A DNA stretch of 64,000 nucleotides from Xanthobacter agilis. GTDB taxonomy: Bacteria; Pseudomonadota; Alphaproteobacteria; Rhizobiales; Xanthobacteraceae. The notes beneath the pieces were generated by a model. The model searched no databases and was not told the DNA's origin. It worked only from the letters and a program-made list of their open reading frames with translations. The translations under genes and the position numbers were made by a program. Where the stretch lies: contig NZ_JABWGX010000014.1 of the NCBI RefSeq assembly GCF_021730435.1, positions 1-64,000 of the forward strand, given 5' to 3'. Below are positions 53,262 to 62,090 of the stretch, piece by piece (position 1 is the first letter of the stretch; each line of letters begins with the position of its first letter).

Positions 53262-54326
53262 TCAGTTGGTCGGGGCCTTATCGCCGTTGAGGATCTGCTC
53301 GGCGTAACGGCCGTCCACCACGGTCGCGAAGTCCACGGGACGGGGATAGAAGCCGGCCTTCACCAGCTTTTCGGTGGCCGCGATCTCCTTCTCGAAGCCC
53401 GGGCTGCCGGGGTTCACGGGAATGAGGGTCACGGCCTTGGCCCGGGCGGCGGCGAGCGCGTCGCGCTCGGCGAGCTGCTGGGTCTTCACATAGGATTTCG
53501 CGGTCTCCTCGGGACGGCTCGAGGCCCAGCGCAGATAGCGGGCGAGCCGGTTGAGGAAATCGCCGATGGCCGGGCCGAGCTTGGGATCGTCGACGGCGGC
53601 GGTGCGGGCGGTGACCGAGACGAAGCCGGGGAAGCCCACATCGATATCGCGGGCGACTTCGACGAGCGTGCCATCCGCCAGGGCGTCGGCGACGCGGGCG
53701 CGGGTGACGGGCGCTGCATTCACCGCGCCCGCGATCAAGGCGGTTGAGGTCGCGTCATAGGTCAGGAGGCGCACCTGCACGTCCTTGGTCGTCAGCCCGG
53801 CGGCGTAAAGGCCGAGCAAAGCGAGCGCGTTGATGTTGCCACCTTCGTTATAGGCGTAAGTCTTGCCCTTCAGATCGGCGAGGGTCTTGATGCCGGCGCT
53901 CTTGTGGGCGGCGATGAGGCTGTTGGAGAACTTGTCCTCGTCGAGGGGCTTCAGCAGCGCCACCACCTTGATGGGCGCATTCTGGGCGGTCCAGTTCTGC
54001 CGGTCCTCCGACGAAGCCTTGGCGGCCGCCGTGTCGCTGAGGCCCCAGGAAATGTCGATGGCATTGCCGCCCAGCGCCTGCACGGTCGGGCCGGCACCGT
54101 TGAGGCGCGCCCACTGGATCTTGTAGGGCGTGCCCTTCAGGAAATCGGTGGCCTCGATGGCGTCGCGGGTCACGTCCTCGAAAATGCCGATGCGCAGGGT
54201 GACGCCGGAGAGGTCCGGCTCGGCGGCCGAAGCGGGAGTCCCCAGCCCGACGGCGAGCGCCGAGGACAGGGCGAGCGCGAGCGCGTGGCGGCGCGAGAGC
54301 TGCGGTTTCGTCGGGAAACGGGTCAT
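53262..54326 (-). CDS. Sulfonate-type substrate-binding protein
   Basis: The 354-residue protein has a twin-arginine-like signal (SRRHALALALSSALAVGLGTPASA, about 11-34) and a SsuA/TauA-type fold: VTLRIGIFEDVTRDAIEATDFLKGTPYKIQWARLNGAGPTVQALGGNAIDISWGLSDTAAAKA and LIAAHKSAGIKTLADLKGKTYAYNEGGNINALALLGLYAAGLTTKDVQVRLL. The last gene of an operon of acyl-CoA-dehydrogenase-like protein, permease, ATPase and this binding protein. Its ligand is unknown. Confidence 0.88.
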   Translation of the reverse strand: MTRFPTKPQLSRRHALALALSSALAVGLGTPASAAEPDLSGVTLRIGIFEDVTRDAIEATDFLKGTPYKIQWARLNGAGPTVQALGGNAIDISWGLSDTAAAKASSEDRQNWTAQNAPIKVVALLKPLDEDKFSNSLIAAHKSAGIKTLADLKGKTYAYNEGGNINALALLGLYAAGLTTKDVQVRLLTYDATSTALIAGAVNAAPVTRARVADALADGTLVEVARDIDVGFPGFVSVTARTAAVDDPKLGPAIGDFLNRLARYLRWASSRPEETAKSYVKTQQLAERDALAAARAKAVTLIPVNPGSPGFEKEIAATEKLVKAGFYPRPVDFATVVDGRYAEQILNGDKAPTN

Positions 54327-54360
54327 CGCTGGGTCCTTGGCTGGTCAGGGGAAACGAGAA

Positions 54361-55143
54361 TCACGGGGCGCTGCCGGACGCGCCGGCGGCCTCCAGCCCG
54401 AGCGGGTCGACGCCCAGCTCGGCATAGAGGCGGGCGCGCATCCGGGCGCCAGCGGGGGTGGTGCCGTCGCGGGCCTCGCCCACCGTCGCGTCGAGGGTGA
54501 GGCGACGGTCGCGTAGCACCAGGACGCGGTCGGCGAGGCGGACGGCCTCGTCCACGTCATGGGTCACGAGCAGCGTGCCGGGGTGGTGGCGGGCGCACAG
54601 GCGACGCACGAGATCCTGCATCTTGAGGCGGGTCAGTGCATCGAGGGCGGCGAAGGGCTCGTCGAGCAGCAGCAGGGTGGGCTCAAGCACCAGCGCGCGG
54701 GCGAGCGCCACCCGCTGCGCCTCGCCGCCGGAGAGGGTGACGGGCCAGGCGTCGGCATGATCGGCAAGGCCTACCTCGGCCAGCGCATCAAGAGCCTGAC
54801 GGCGTTGCCGGGCGCGGCGCGGCACGCCCATCAGCACGTTGCGCCACACCGGCTGGGACGGTACCAGCCGGGGCTCCTGGAACACGGCAGCGCGCGGCGT
54901 CGCGACCTCGCCCTCCCCGGCATCCAGCGTGTCGAGGCCGAGCAGGATGCGCAGCAGGGTGGTCTTGCCCGAGCCGGAGGCGCCGAGCAGGGCCACGAAC
55001 TCGCCGCGGCGGATGGTGAGGTCGAGGCCCTCGAACAGGATGCGGCCGCCGAAGCCCTTGGCGGCGCCTTTGAGGGCTACGGCTTTATCGGCCGGATCGA
55101 CGACGCCGACGGGCAGGAGAGGTGTGCGGATGGCCTGGTTCAT
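54361..55143 (-). CDS. Sulfonate-type ABC transporter ATPase
   Basis: The 260-residue ATPase has Walker A GASGSGKTT, Q-loop AVFQEPRLVPSQPVW, signature LSGGEAQR, Walker B LLLLDEP and H-loop LVTHDVDEA. It matches the SsuB group, and its C-terminus (LYAELGVDPLGLEAAGA) is short. It starts 3 nt behind the permease stop. Confidence 0.92.
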   Translation of the reverse strand: MNQAIRTPLLPVGVVDPADKAVALKGAAKGFGGRILFEGLDLTIRRGEFVALLGASGSGKTTLLRILLGLDTLDAGEGEVATPRAAVFQEPRLVPSQPVWRNVLMGVPRRARQRRQALDALAEVGLADHADAWPVTLSGGEAQRVALARALVLEPTLLLLDEPFAALDALTRLKMQDLVRRLCARHHPGTLLVTHDVDEAVRLADRVLVLRDRRLTLDATVGEARDGTTPAGARMRARLYAELGVDPLGLEAAGASGSAP

Positions 55144-55146
55144 GGC

Positions 55147-56004
55147 TCAGCGCGCCTTTTCTAGCACGCTGCGATGCCACGGCAGGAGCCGGCTCTGGGC
55201 GGTGCGGATGAGGAAATCGACGGCGAGGCCGAGGACCGAATAGAGCAGCACCACGCCGAGAATGATGTCGGTGCGGAGCGAGGCTCGCGGATTGAGCGCG
55301 AGATAGCCGATGCCGGACGTGGCGTTCACCTGCTCGGCCGCCACCAGCGAAAGAAGCGCCACCCCCATGGCATAGCGCACGCCCACCATGATGGAGGGCA
55401 GCGCCAGCGGCGCGACGATCTCGGTGGCGATGGCCGCTCGGCTCATGCCGAAGACGGTCGCCGCCTCGATGATCTTCGGGTCCACGTTGCGCACGCCCGA
55501 GAAGGTGTTGAGGTAGACGGGGAAGATGCAGGCGAGGGCGATCAGGAGGACCTTCGGCTCCTCGTCCACCCCGAACCAGATGACGAACAGCGGGATGACG
55601 GCAAGGAACGGCACCATGCGAAGCATCTGCAGCAGCGCGTCATAGGCGCGCTCTCCGGTGCGCCAGAGGCCAGCGACGATGCCGAGCACCAGCCCCAGCC
55701 CGCCGCCGACGAGGAAGCCGGCGGAGGCGCGCTTGAATGAGGCGACGAGGCTCTCCCACAACACGCCCGATACGGTCAGCTCCACCAGCGCGCCGACCAC
55801 CGCGACCGGCGATTCCAGAGTGCGGGGACTGATGAAGCCGAAGGAGCAGGCCCCCTGCCAGATCCCAAGAAGGACGAGCGGCAGCACCAGGCGGGCGGCA
55901 TCGGCGCCGGCAAGCCTGAGCCGGCTCTCGCGCTGCCGGGGTGTGCGTTTCAGTGCGATCTTCCCGGCGGCGGGGAAGATGGAGGCAGGCGCTGCGTGTG
56001 TCAT
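55147..56004 (-). CDS. Sulfonate-type ABC transporter permease
   Basis: The 285-residue permease has a 35-residue basic N-terminus and six spans, with PKIIEAATVFGMSRAAIATEIVAPLALPSIMVGVRYAMGVALLSLVAAEQVNATSGIGYLALNPRASLRTDIIL as the EAA-type loop and following spans. It is the SsuC type. It follows the acyl-CoA-dehydrogenase-like gene by 30 nt. Confidence 0.9.
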   Translation of the reverse strand: MTHAAPASIFPAAGKIALKRTPRQRESRLRLAGADAARLVLPLVLLGIWQGACSFGFISPRTLESPVAVVGALVELTVSGVLWESLVASFKRASAGFLVGGGLGLVLGIVAGLWRTGERAYDALLQMLRMVPFLAVIPLFVIWFGVDEEPKVLLIALACIFPVYLNTFSGVRNVDPKIIEAATVFGMSRAAIATEIVAPLALPSIMVGVRYAMGVALLSLVAAEQVNATSGIGYLALNPRASLRTDIILGVVLLYSVLGLAVDFLIRTAQSRLLPWHRSVLEKAR

Positions 56005-56034
56005 GGGGCGTCCTTCCGTCGCGCTGCGCCGGCC

Positions 56035-57252
56035 TCAGAAGAAGGCGGCCGCGGGCAGGGGCGTCCCGTCGAGCAGCTGACGGCCGAGGGCGCGGGCCTT
56101 GTAGGCAACCGGATTGTGCGAGGCGAGGGTCCGGATGTTGCGCCAGTGCCGGTCGAGCCCCGCGCGTCGGGTGGCGGCGGAGGCGCCGCCCACATCGAAA
56201 AGGCGGCTGGCGGCGTCGAGGGCGAGCCCGTCCAGCACCACCTTGGACTGCGCCGCCCGGCGCGCAGCCTCCTCGAACAATGCCGCGTCGGGTGCACCTG
56301 CGCGGGCGGTCTCTATGGCGCCGTCCAGGGCTTCGGCCGCGCGCAGCACGGCGGCTTCCGCCACATAAGCGGCGCTGGCGATGCGGCCGAGCGCTTCCTG
56401 CAACTGCGGGTCTTCCGCCGGCCGGGCCGCCGTGGCGTGGTAGAAGTTGCGGTCGCGGGAGCGGATCAATCCTGACGCATCGCGCGCCACCGCCTTGAGG
56501 ATGCCGGTGACGATAGAGGTGAGATAGAGCTGGGCGAGGGTGGCGTCGTGCGGGACCGGCGCCTCTTCCTCCGCCTGTACGATCACCTCGTCAGCCGAGA
56601 GTTTCACGCCGGAGAAGGTGGTGGTCCCGGAGGCGGTCAGTTCCTGGCCGATGCCGTCCCAGTCGTCGAGGACGCTGACGCCCTCGCGCTGGCGCGGCAC
56701 GACGGCGGCCACCGGCACGCCCTCGGGCGTGCGGGCATTGACGTAGATGTAGTCGGTGAAGGCATTGCCCGTGCTGTAGTATTTCACCCCGTCCAGGACG
56801 AAGCCGGAGCCCTCGGGCCGCACCACCGTATTGCCGCTCCCGGCGCCGATGTTCTGGATGCCCGTCTCGCTGGCGCCGAGGCCGAACAGGCGTCCGGCCC
56901 GCACCTCGTCGAGCCATCGGGTGAACTTCGGGCTGGCCTTGGACCGCTGGGCTTTCTCCACGAACAGGAAGTGGTTGCGCAGCACGTGCGGCAGGTTCGA
57001 ATCCACCTCGGCAAGGGCGATCACCACGCCGATCAGGTCGGGTACTTTGGCCCCGGCGCCCCCCTCGGCCTTCGGCAGTCGGAACGCCCCGAAACCTGCG
57101 GAGCGGAGACTTTCGACGTCGGCTCGCACATCCTCGGCGCGGCGCCCCGGAGCCTCGGCCCTGGCCGCGATGCGCGCGATGACCGGTTCCAGCTCCGCGA
57201 CGCCGAACGGGGATGCGGCCGGCGCTGCGACGATTTTCTGCGCGATTGTCAT
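56035..57252 (-). CDS. Acyl-CoA-dehydrogenase-fold flavoprotein (SfnB/DszC-like)
   Basis: The 405-residue protein has an acyl-CoA dehydrogenase layout: a helical N-terminal domain with GFGAFRLPKAEGGAGAKVPDLI, a middle beta-domain with KYYSTGNAFTDYIYVNARTPEG and a helical C-terminal domain with LYLTSIVTGILKAVARDASGLI and GAD-like VLDGLALDAASRLFDVGGASAATRRAGLDRHWRNIRTLASHNPVAYKARALG. The last block matches the SfnB/DszC branch, which uses FMNH2 or FADH2 and oxygen on sulfur compounds; no acyl-CoA residue is obvious. It leads an operon with a sulfonate-type importer. Confidence 0.85.
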   Translation of the reverse strand: MTIAQKIVAAPAASPFGVAELEPVIARIAARAEAPGRRAEDVRADVESLRSAGFGAFRLPKAEGGAGAKVPDLIGVVIALAEVDSNLPHVLRNHFLFVEKAQRSKASPKFTRWLDEVRAGRLFGLGASETGIQNIGAGSGNTVVRPEGSGFVLDGVKYYSTGNAFTDYIYVNARTPEGVPVAAVVPRQREGVSVLDDWDGIGQELTASGTTTFSGVKLSADEVIVQAEEEAPVPHDATLAQLYLTSIVTGILKAVARDASGLIRSRDRNFYHATAARPAEDPQLQEALGRIASAAYVAEAAVLRAAEALDGAIETARAGAPDAALFEEAARRAAQSKVVLDGLALDAASRLFDVGGASAATRRAGLDRHWRNIRTLASHNPVAYKARALGRQLLDGTPLPAAAFF

Positions 57253-57360
57253 GGCGAAGCTTCTCGGTCTTCAGGAAAGGGGCGGAGCCGTCCAAAGCCG
57301 CGCCGGCAGGCGGGCAAAGCCCTTGGCGCGCGATCACTCCGACGGAGGATCGACGGGCTC

Positions 57361-57400
57361 CAATCAATTTCATATAAATTATATCGAAATAATAGACAAT
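57361..57400. promoter_or_regulatory. AT-rich promoter patch with ATTATATCGA
   Basis: ATTATATCGA lies at 57378-57387, which on the minus strand reads TCGATATAAT. It is about 125 bp upstream of the acyl-CoA-dehydrogenase-like gene and 120 bp from the end of the neighbouring permease gene. The 255-bp gap (57253-57507) has nothing else. The extended motif is shared with the patches at 43962 and 50985. Confidence 0.5.
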
Positions 57401-57507
57401 AGCGATGCGCCCAGTTCTTCTTCCGCTCAGAGCCGCACGAAGCCGCGCCGCGCCGGTGCCGTCTGGCACCGGGCGGGTCCACCTTCATTCCGGAGATGTC
57501 TTCCGCC

Positions 57508-58335
57508 TCAGGCCCAGCGGCGGCACAGCGCCCGGGCGAGGGCATCGAGGGCGAAGCCGAGCACGCCGATGAGCAGCACCATGGCCATCAGCTCGGAATA
57601 GGCCAGCCGGTCGCGTGTATCGAGGATGAAATAGCCGAGCCCGGCGGAGACGCCCAGCATCTCGCACGGCACCAGCACGATCCACAGGATGCCGATGGCG
57701 AGGCGCACGCCGGTCAGGATGTGTCCCGTCACCCCCGGCAGGATCACCCGCGAGAGCATCTCCCACCGCGTCGAGGCGAGGCTGCGCGCCAGCAGCAGCC
57801 AGCGCGGGTCCAGCTGGCGCACGCCGGCAGCAGTGGACAGGAGGATCGGCCACACGGCGGCGAAGGCCAGCAGGAAATAGATGGGCCGGTCGCCCACGCC
57901 GAACACCATCACCGCCAGCGGCATCCAGGAGAGCGGCGAGATCATGCGCAGGAACTGGAAGGCCGGCGTGGTCGCCGCTTCCAGCGCGCCGAACGTGCCC
58001 ACCGCGAGCCCCAGCGGCACGCCGATGGCCAGCGCGAAGCCGAGGCCGATGAAGATGCGCTGGAGGCTGACATAGACATGGATCGGCAGGTCCGAGTGCA
58101 GCAGCAGGCCGCCGAGGCTCGCGAACGCGCTCGCCGGCGAGAAACGCCGCGCGAAGCTGCCGGGGGCGGCAAGCACATCCGTGCCGAGCCACCACAGGGC
58201 CAACAGGACGAGCAGGCCGGCAATCCCGAGAAGCGGCCGCGAAAGTCCGCCGCCCCGCGCGGCGCCTTTCGGGCGCGCGTCGTTCGTCGGATTGGCTCCG
58301 GCGGTGAAAGACCTCTGCTGCGGCTCCGCATTCAA
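57508..58335 (-). CDS. Sulfonate-type ABC transporter permease
   Basis: The 275-residue permease has six spans; LDPRWLLLARSLASTRWEMLSRVILPGVTGHILTGVRLAIGILWIVLVPCEMLGVSAGLGYFILDTRDRLAYSELMAM contains the EAA-type loop. It is the SsuC/NrtB type. No ATG is in frame at the right place; the TTG at 58335, overlapping the stop of the binding-protein gene in a TTGA, is the best start. It is the last gene of the 61.9-57.5 kb operon. Confidence 0.88.
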   Translation of the reverse strand: MNAEPQQRSFTAGANPTNDARPKGAARGGGLSRPLLGIAGLLVLLALWWLGTDVLAAPGSFARRFSPASAFASLGGLLLHSDLPIHVYVSLQRIFIGLGFALAIGVPLGLAVGTFGALEAATTPAFQFLRMISPLSWMPLAVMVFGVGDRPIYFLLAFAAVWPILLSTAAGVRQLDPRWLLLARSLASTRWEMLSRVILPGVTGHILTGVRLAIGILWIVLVPCEMLGVSAGLGYFILDTRDRLAYSELMAMVLLIGVLGFALDALARALCRRWA

Positions 58336-59534
58336 GGCGCGATCACCTCGGTGCGGGTGAATGTGTCGGGGAAGCCGAACGCCGGCAGGCCGCCGTTGGC
58401 CGCCAGCGCCGCCTTGACGAAGCGGTCGTCCACCAGCTCCTTCGCGGCCGTCGCGGGGTCGAGCTTGGCGAGGAAGGCACCGTCGCCCTCGATCAACGTG
58501 CCCTTGAGGCGCCGGACCAGTTCCTCGGTGTAGCTCGGGAACGGATAGGGCTGGAAGTCGATGCGCTTCTCCTTCCAATCGGCATGGCGGATGGCGCCGG
58601 ACTTCAGATAGGCCTCGGTGTCGGCCTCGGGCGGGGAGAGCACCTTGTCGAGCACCGCCTGGGCATGGGGCGTGTAGCGGTTCGGCCCTTCCTTGGAGAG
58701 GAGGCGCGCTGTCTCGGCGCGGTTGGCGCGGGTCCACAGCTGCGCCTTCACGATGGCATTCACCACCTTCTGCGACCACTCCGGCCGCCCGTCGAGATCT
58801 CGCTCATGCATGAACACCACGCAGCAGGCGTGGTCCTTCCACACATCGCCGGTGAAGCGGAGGATCTTGCCGATGCCCTGCGCTTCCGCCACCGCGTTGA
58901 ACGGCTCGGCGACGATGTAGCCGGCCACCTGACGGGTGGCGAGGGCGGGCGGCATGTCGGCCGGGGCCATCACCACGAGGTTGACCTCGTTGGCGGCGGG
59001 CGTGCCGGTCTTCTTGGTCACGGGGGTGAGGCCGTTTTCCCGCAGCAGGTTCTGCACCACCACATTGTGGATCGAGTACCAGAACGGCACCGCCACGGTC
59101 TTTCCGCCCAGATCGGCCACGCTCGAAATGTCGGGGCTGACGGTGAGGGCAGAGCCGCTCACATGGTTCCAGGCCACGACCCGGGCCGGGGCGCCGGAGC
59201 CGAAGCGCGCCCAGACGGTCATGGGCGACAGCAGGTGGATGACGTTCACCTGACCGGAGATGAAGGCCTCGATCACCTGCGCCCAGCTGCGCAGCAAGAC
59301 GGGCTTCTCTGCCTTCAGGCCCTCGGCCTCGAACAGGCCATTGGCATGGGCGACCAGCAGCGGCGTGGCATCGGTGATGGGCAGGTAGCCGATGCGCACC
59401 GGGGCGTCCGGCTCCTGCGCGCGGGCCTCGGCGGCGCGGAGCAAAGGCAGGGCGCCGGCGGCGGTGAAAAGGGCGGACAGCTTCAGCATCTCGCGGCGGG
59501 AAAAGCCGCCGCGGGGAAGGCAGGCGATGCACAT
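58332..59534 (-). CDS. Tat-exported NrtA/SsuA-type binding protein with MCxAC start
   Basis: The 400-residue protein starts MCIACLPRGG and then has a clear twin-arginine signal (SRREMLKLSALFTAAGALPLLRAA, about 12-35). The fold is NrtA/NMT1 type: VRIGYLPITDATPLLVAHANGLFEAEGLKAEKPVLLRSWAQVIEAFISGQVNVIHLLSPMTVWARFGSG and FTGDVWKDHACCVVFMHERDL. Two adjacent Cys (ACCVV) lie in the mature domain. The N-terminal Cys pair before the Tat motif is shared with the binding protein at 22680-23810. It sits between the ATPase and permease genes. Confidence 0.9.
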   Translation of the reverse strand: MCIACLPRGGFSRREMLKLSALFTAAGALPLLRAAEARAQEPDAPVRIGYLPITDATPLLVAHANGLFEAEGLKAEKPVLLRSWAQVIEAFISGQVNVIHLLSPMTVWARFGSGAPARVVAWNHVSGSALTVSPDISSVADLGGKTVAVPFWYSIHNVVVQNLLRENGLTPVTKKTGTPAANEVNLVVMAPADMPPALATRQVAGYIVAEPFNAVAEAQGIGKILRFTGDVWKDHACCVVFMHERDLDGRPEWSQKVVNAIVKAQLWTRANRAETARLLSKEGPNRYTPHAQAVLDKVLSPPEADTEAYLKSGAIRHADWKEKRIDFQPYPFPSYTEELVRRLKGTLIEGDGAFLAKLDPATAAKELVDDRFVKAALAANGGLPAFGFPDTFTRTEVIAP

Positions 59535-59558
59535 GGTGGGTCTCCTCGTCGGCGGGCG

Positions 59559-60326
59559 TCAGTGGCGGCGGACGGCGCCACGCAGCGCCTTCAGAATGTC
59601 GATGCGCAGGGCGCCGAGGGTCGCGACCTCGTCCCGGCGCGGGCGGGGCAGGTCCAGGGTCCAACTGGCGACCTGCCGGGCCGGCGCGCCGCCGATGAGC
59701 ACCACCCGGTCGGCAACCAGCAGCGCCTCGTCGATGTCGTGGGTGACGAGCAGGGCGGCCGTGCCGAAATCGGCGACCACCTTCAGCAGCAGGTCCTGCA
59801 TCTCGGCCCGGGTCACCTCGTCGAGGGCGCCGAAGGGCTCGTCGAGCAGCAGCACCTGCGGCTTGCGGGCGAGGCAGCGGGCGAGCGCGGTGCGCTGGGC
59901 CATGCCGCCGGACAAGGCGGAGGGCGGCAGGTGGCGGGCGTGGCCGAGCCCCACTTCGGCAATGGCGGCATCGACGCGCAAGCGGCGCTCCGCCGGAGAA
60001 ACGGGAGGCTGGCGCTTGAAATCCAGCCCGAAGGCGACGTTGGCCTCCAGCGTCAGCCACGGCAGCAGGCAGGGGTCCTGAAAGGCGACGGCAAGGCGCG
60101 GATGCACGTCCTCCAGCACGGTGCCGCCCATGCGGACGGTGCCGGCGCTCGGCCGCTGGAGCCCGCCGAGGACGCGCAGCAGGCTCGATTTGCCGGCCCC
60201 GCTGGGTCCGAGGATGGCCACCACCTCTCCCGGCTGGATGGCGAGGTCGAACCCTTCCAGCACGGGCGCGGGCGCGCCGGGATAGCTGAGCGCGATGCCC
60301 TCAGCCGACAGGACCGGAACGCTCAT
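59559..60326 (-). CDS. Sulfonate/nitrate-type ABC transporter ATPase
   Basis: The 255-residue ATPase has Walker A GPSGAGKSS (40-48), Q-loop VAFQDPCLLPWLT, signature LSGGMAQR, Walker B VLLLDEP and H-loop LVTHDIDEA. It fits the SsuB/NrtD group. The start at 60326 overlaps the stop of the acyl-CoA-dehydrogenase-like gene by 4 nt; a longer open frame upstream is antisense filler. Confidence 0.92.
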   Translation of the reverse strand: MSVPVLSAEGIALSYPGAPAPVLEGFDLAIQPGEVVAILGPSGAGKSSLLRVLGGLQRPSAGTVRMGGTVLEDVHPRLAVAFQDPCLLPWLTLEANVAFGLDFKRQPPVSPAERRLRVDAAIAEVGLGHARHLPPSALSGGMAQRTALARCLARKPQVLLLDEPFGALDEVTRAEMQDLLLKVVADFGTAALLVTHDIDEALLVADRVVLIGGAPARQVASWTLDLPRPRRDEVATLGALRIDILKALRGAVRRH

Positions 60327-61402
60327 GCCGCGCTCTGGCGCTGCGCCGCGAGCGCCGTCTTCAGCTGCACGAGGCTGGGCGTGATGACGGGCACGAAGGC
60401 CGCCTCCCGCCAGCGGCGGGCGAAAGCGGCACCGGCGGCGGTGAGATAGGCCCGCCCGCCCGTCGCCTGCAATTCGAGGCCGATGGCTTCCGCCACGATC
60501 TCGGCGAGGGCGATGCGGATGCGGAACAGGGCCGCCGGCTGGGTCTCGAAGGCCCCCGTCTCCAGCCCCTCGGCCAGCGCGCGCTCCTGGTTGCGCAATG
60601 CGGCCCCGAGTACGGCGAGCGGCTCGGCAAGGATGTGGCGGCCGGCGCCGGCGGCTTCCCGCGCCGCCGCGATGGACCGGCGCGCGAGGCCGATGGACAT
60701 GCCGCACTGGAAGGTGAGGAAGGCCGGGCGCACCTTGGGCAGCCAGGCGTGGGCATCCGCCGCGATCACCCGATCCGGATCGATGCGAACGCCCGTGAGC
60801 GCCACCGCCGCCGTGTTGGTGGCGCGCAGGCCGATGAGGTCGAGGTCGGCCGAGCGTTCGATGCCCGCATCCTCCGCCGCGAGGGACGCGACGAACGCGC
60901 CGGGACGGTCCGCATGGGCGACCGCAGCGGCGAGATGGAAGGCGTCGGGCGCAAGGTTCGTCACCCACGGCAGCCTGCCGTCGAGGCGGAAGCCCTCGCC
61001 TTCGCGGCGCGCCGTCACCTGAAGGTCTTCCAGGCCGGCGAGGAACTTCATGGCATTGGACAGCCCGGTCGCGCCGGCGACGCGCCCGTGCAGCAGATCC
61101 GGCAAGAGTCGCCCGGCCAGGGCCGTGTTGGGGCTCTGGAGCAGGTATTCCACATAGGTCCGGTGGCCCCAGAAGACGAAGCCGGCGGCCAGCGAATGCG
61201 CAGAGACGTCGGCGATCGCCTCCACCACGTCGATGGGGGGCCCGCCCACGCCGCCGGCCGCCACCGGCACGCCGATGGCGAAGGCGTTGGCAGCGGCGAG
61301 GCGCGGCAGGACATCGGCGGCGGCGCTCACATCGGCATCGAGCCGAGGGGCGTTATCTTCCAGCCAGGTGGCGAGCGAGGAATCGAGCGCGTCCGCCATC
61401 AT
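60323..61402 (-). CDS. Acyl-CoA-dehydrogenase-fold flavoprotein
   Basis: The 359-residue protein has a shorter version of the acyl-CoA dehydrogenase layout: AFAIGVPVAAGGVGGPPIDVVEAIADVSAHSLAAGFVFWGHRTYVEYL at the N-terminal domain, FRLDGRLPWVTNLAPDAFHLAAAVAH in the beta-domain, and FQCGMSIGLARRSIAAAREAAG with LQATGGRAYLTAAGAAFARRWREAAF in the C-terminal domain. The last block is the SfnB/DszC-like branch. It overlaps both the AhpD-like gene (4 nt) and the ATPase gene (4 nt). An oxygen-dependent step on an imported sulfur compound is inferred. Confidence 0.82.
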   Translation of the reverse strand: MMADALDSSLATWLEDNAPRLDADVSAAADVLPRLAAANAFAIGVPVAAGGVGGPPIDVVEAIADVSAHSLAAGFVFWGHRTYVEYLLQSPNTALAGRLLPDLLHGRVAGATGLSNAMKFLAGLEDLQVTARREGEGFRLDGRLPWVTNLAPDAFHLAAAVAHADRPGAFVASLAAEDAGIERSADLDLIGLRATNTAAVALTGVRIDPDRVIAADAHAWLPKVRPAFLTFQCGMSIGLARRSIAAAREAAGAGRHILAEPLAVLGAALRNQERALAEGLETGAFETQPAALFRIRIALAEIVAEAIGLELQATGGRAYLTAAGAAFARRWREAAFVPVITPSLVQLKTALAAQRQSAA

Positions 61403-61965
61403 GCGGCGCTCTCGCGGGGCGCGTCCCAGCGGAACGGCTCGAGCTGCGGATTGAGGGGCGGGGCGCCCAGATTGTTGGCGAAGTTGCAGAGGGTGGCGAG
61501 GCTCACCCCCAGCACCACCTCCAGCGCCGCCTTGTCGTCGAAGCCGGCGGCGCGGAAATTGGCGAGGTCGGCATCCTCCACCCGGCCACGGCTGGCGATG
61601 ACGGCCCTGGTGAAGCGGGCGACCGCCTCCAGCCGCGCATCCGGCACATGCCCCCGCTCGCGCAGCGCGGCGATGATCGCCGGGTCCAGCCCCGCCTTGG
61701 TGACGATGGCCGTATGGCCGGCGACGCAGAAGCCGCAGCCATGCTCCGCCGCCGCGGTGATCTGCACCGCCTCGCGCTCCGCGAGGGAGAGGGAGCCGCG
61801 GGCGTTGATGCCGGAAACGGTCAGATAGGTCTCGAGCGCGGTGGGCGCATTGGCGAGGACGCGCAGGAGATTCGGCAGGAAGCCGTTGCGCGCCTCAGCC
61901 GCCGCCAGCAGGTCCTTCGCCTCAGTGGGGGCATCATTCAACGAGCGAAGGGGCAGGCGCGACAT
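61399..61965 (-). CDS. AhpD-like/carboxymuconolactone decarboxylase family protein
   Basis: The 188-residue protein has the AhpD-type redox motif EHGCGFCVAGHTAI (Cys-x2-Cys with His after), in an all-helical fold, with the peroxidase-related LNDAPTEAKDLLAAAEARNGFLPNLLRVLANAPTALETYLTVSGI start. AphD-like proteins reduce peroxides or keep partner peroxidases active, so it could remove peroxide formed by the neighbouring flavoproteins. AGGAG precedes the ATG. First gene of the operon, next to an AT-rich patch. Confidence 0.85.
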   Translation of the reverse strand: MSRLPLRSLNDAPTEAKDLLAAAEARNGFLPNLLRVLANAPTALETYLTVSGINARGSLSLAEREAVQITAAAEHGCGFCVAGHTAIVTKAGLDPAIIAALRERGHVPDARLEAVARFTRAVIASRGRVEDADLANFRAAGFDDKAALEVVLGVSLATLCNFANNLGAPPLNPQLEPFRWDAPRESAA

Positions 61966-61975
61966 GGGACTCTCC

Positions 61976-62018
61976 TAATTTCGAGTCAGTTTATGTATTT
62001 TATTCTGATGCGCAATAT
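61976..62018. promoter_or_regulatory. AT-rich promoter patch upstream of the AhpD operon
   Basis: A low-GC stretch (TTTATGTATTTTATTCTGA in its middle) lies 10-55 bp upstream of the AhpD-like start on the minus strand. The T(C/T)GATA hexamer is absent. It is the leader and probable promoter of the operon reaching to 57508. Confidence 0.45.
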
Positions 62019-62090
62019 GGCGGCGTTGTGCCTACGATATGAGCAGACCCGCCGGCGCGTCCGCGCCTGTCGCGTGGGAGCGGGGCGCTC

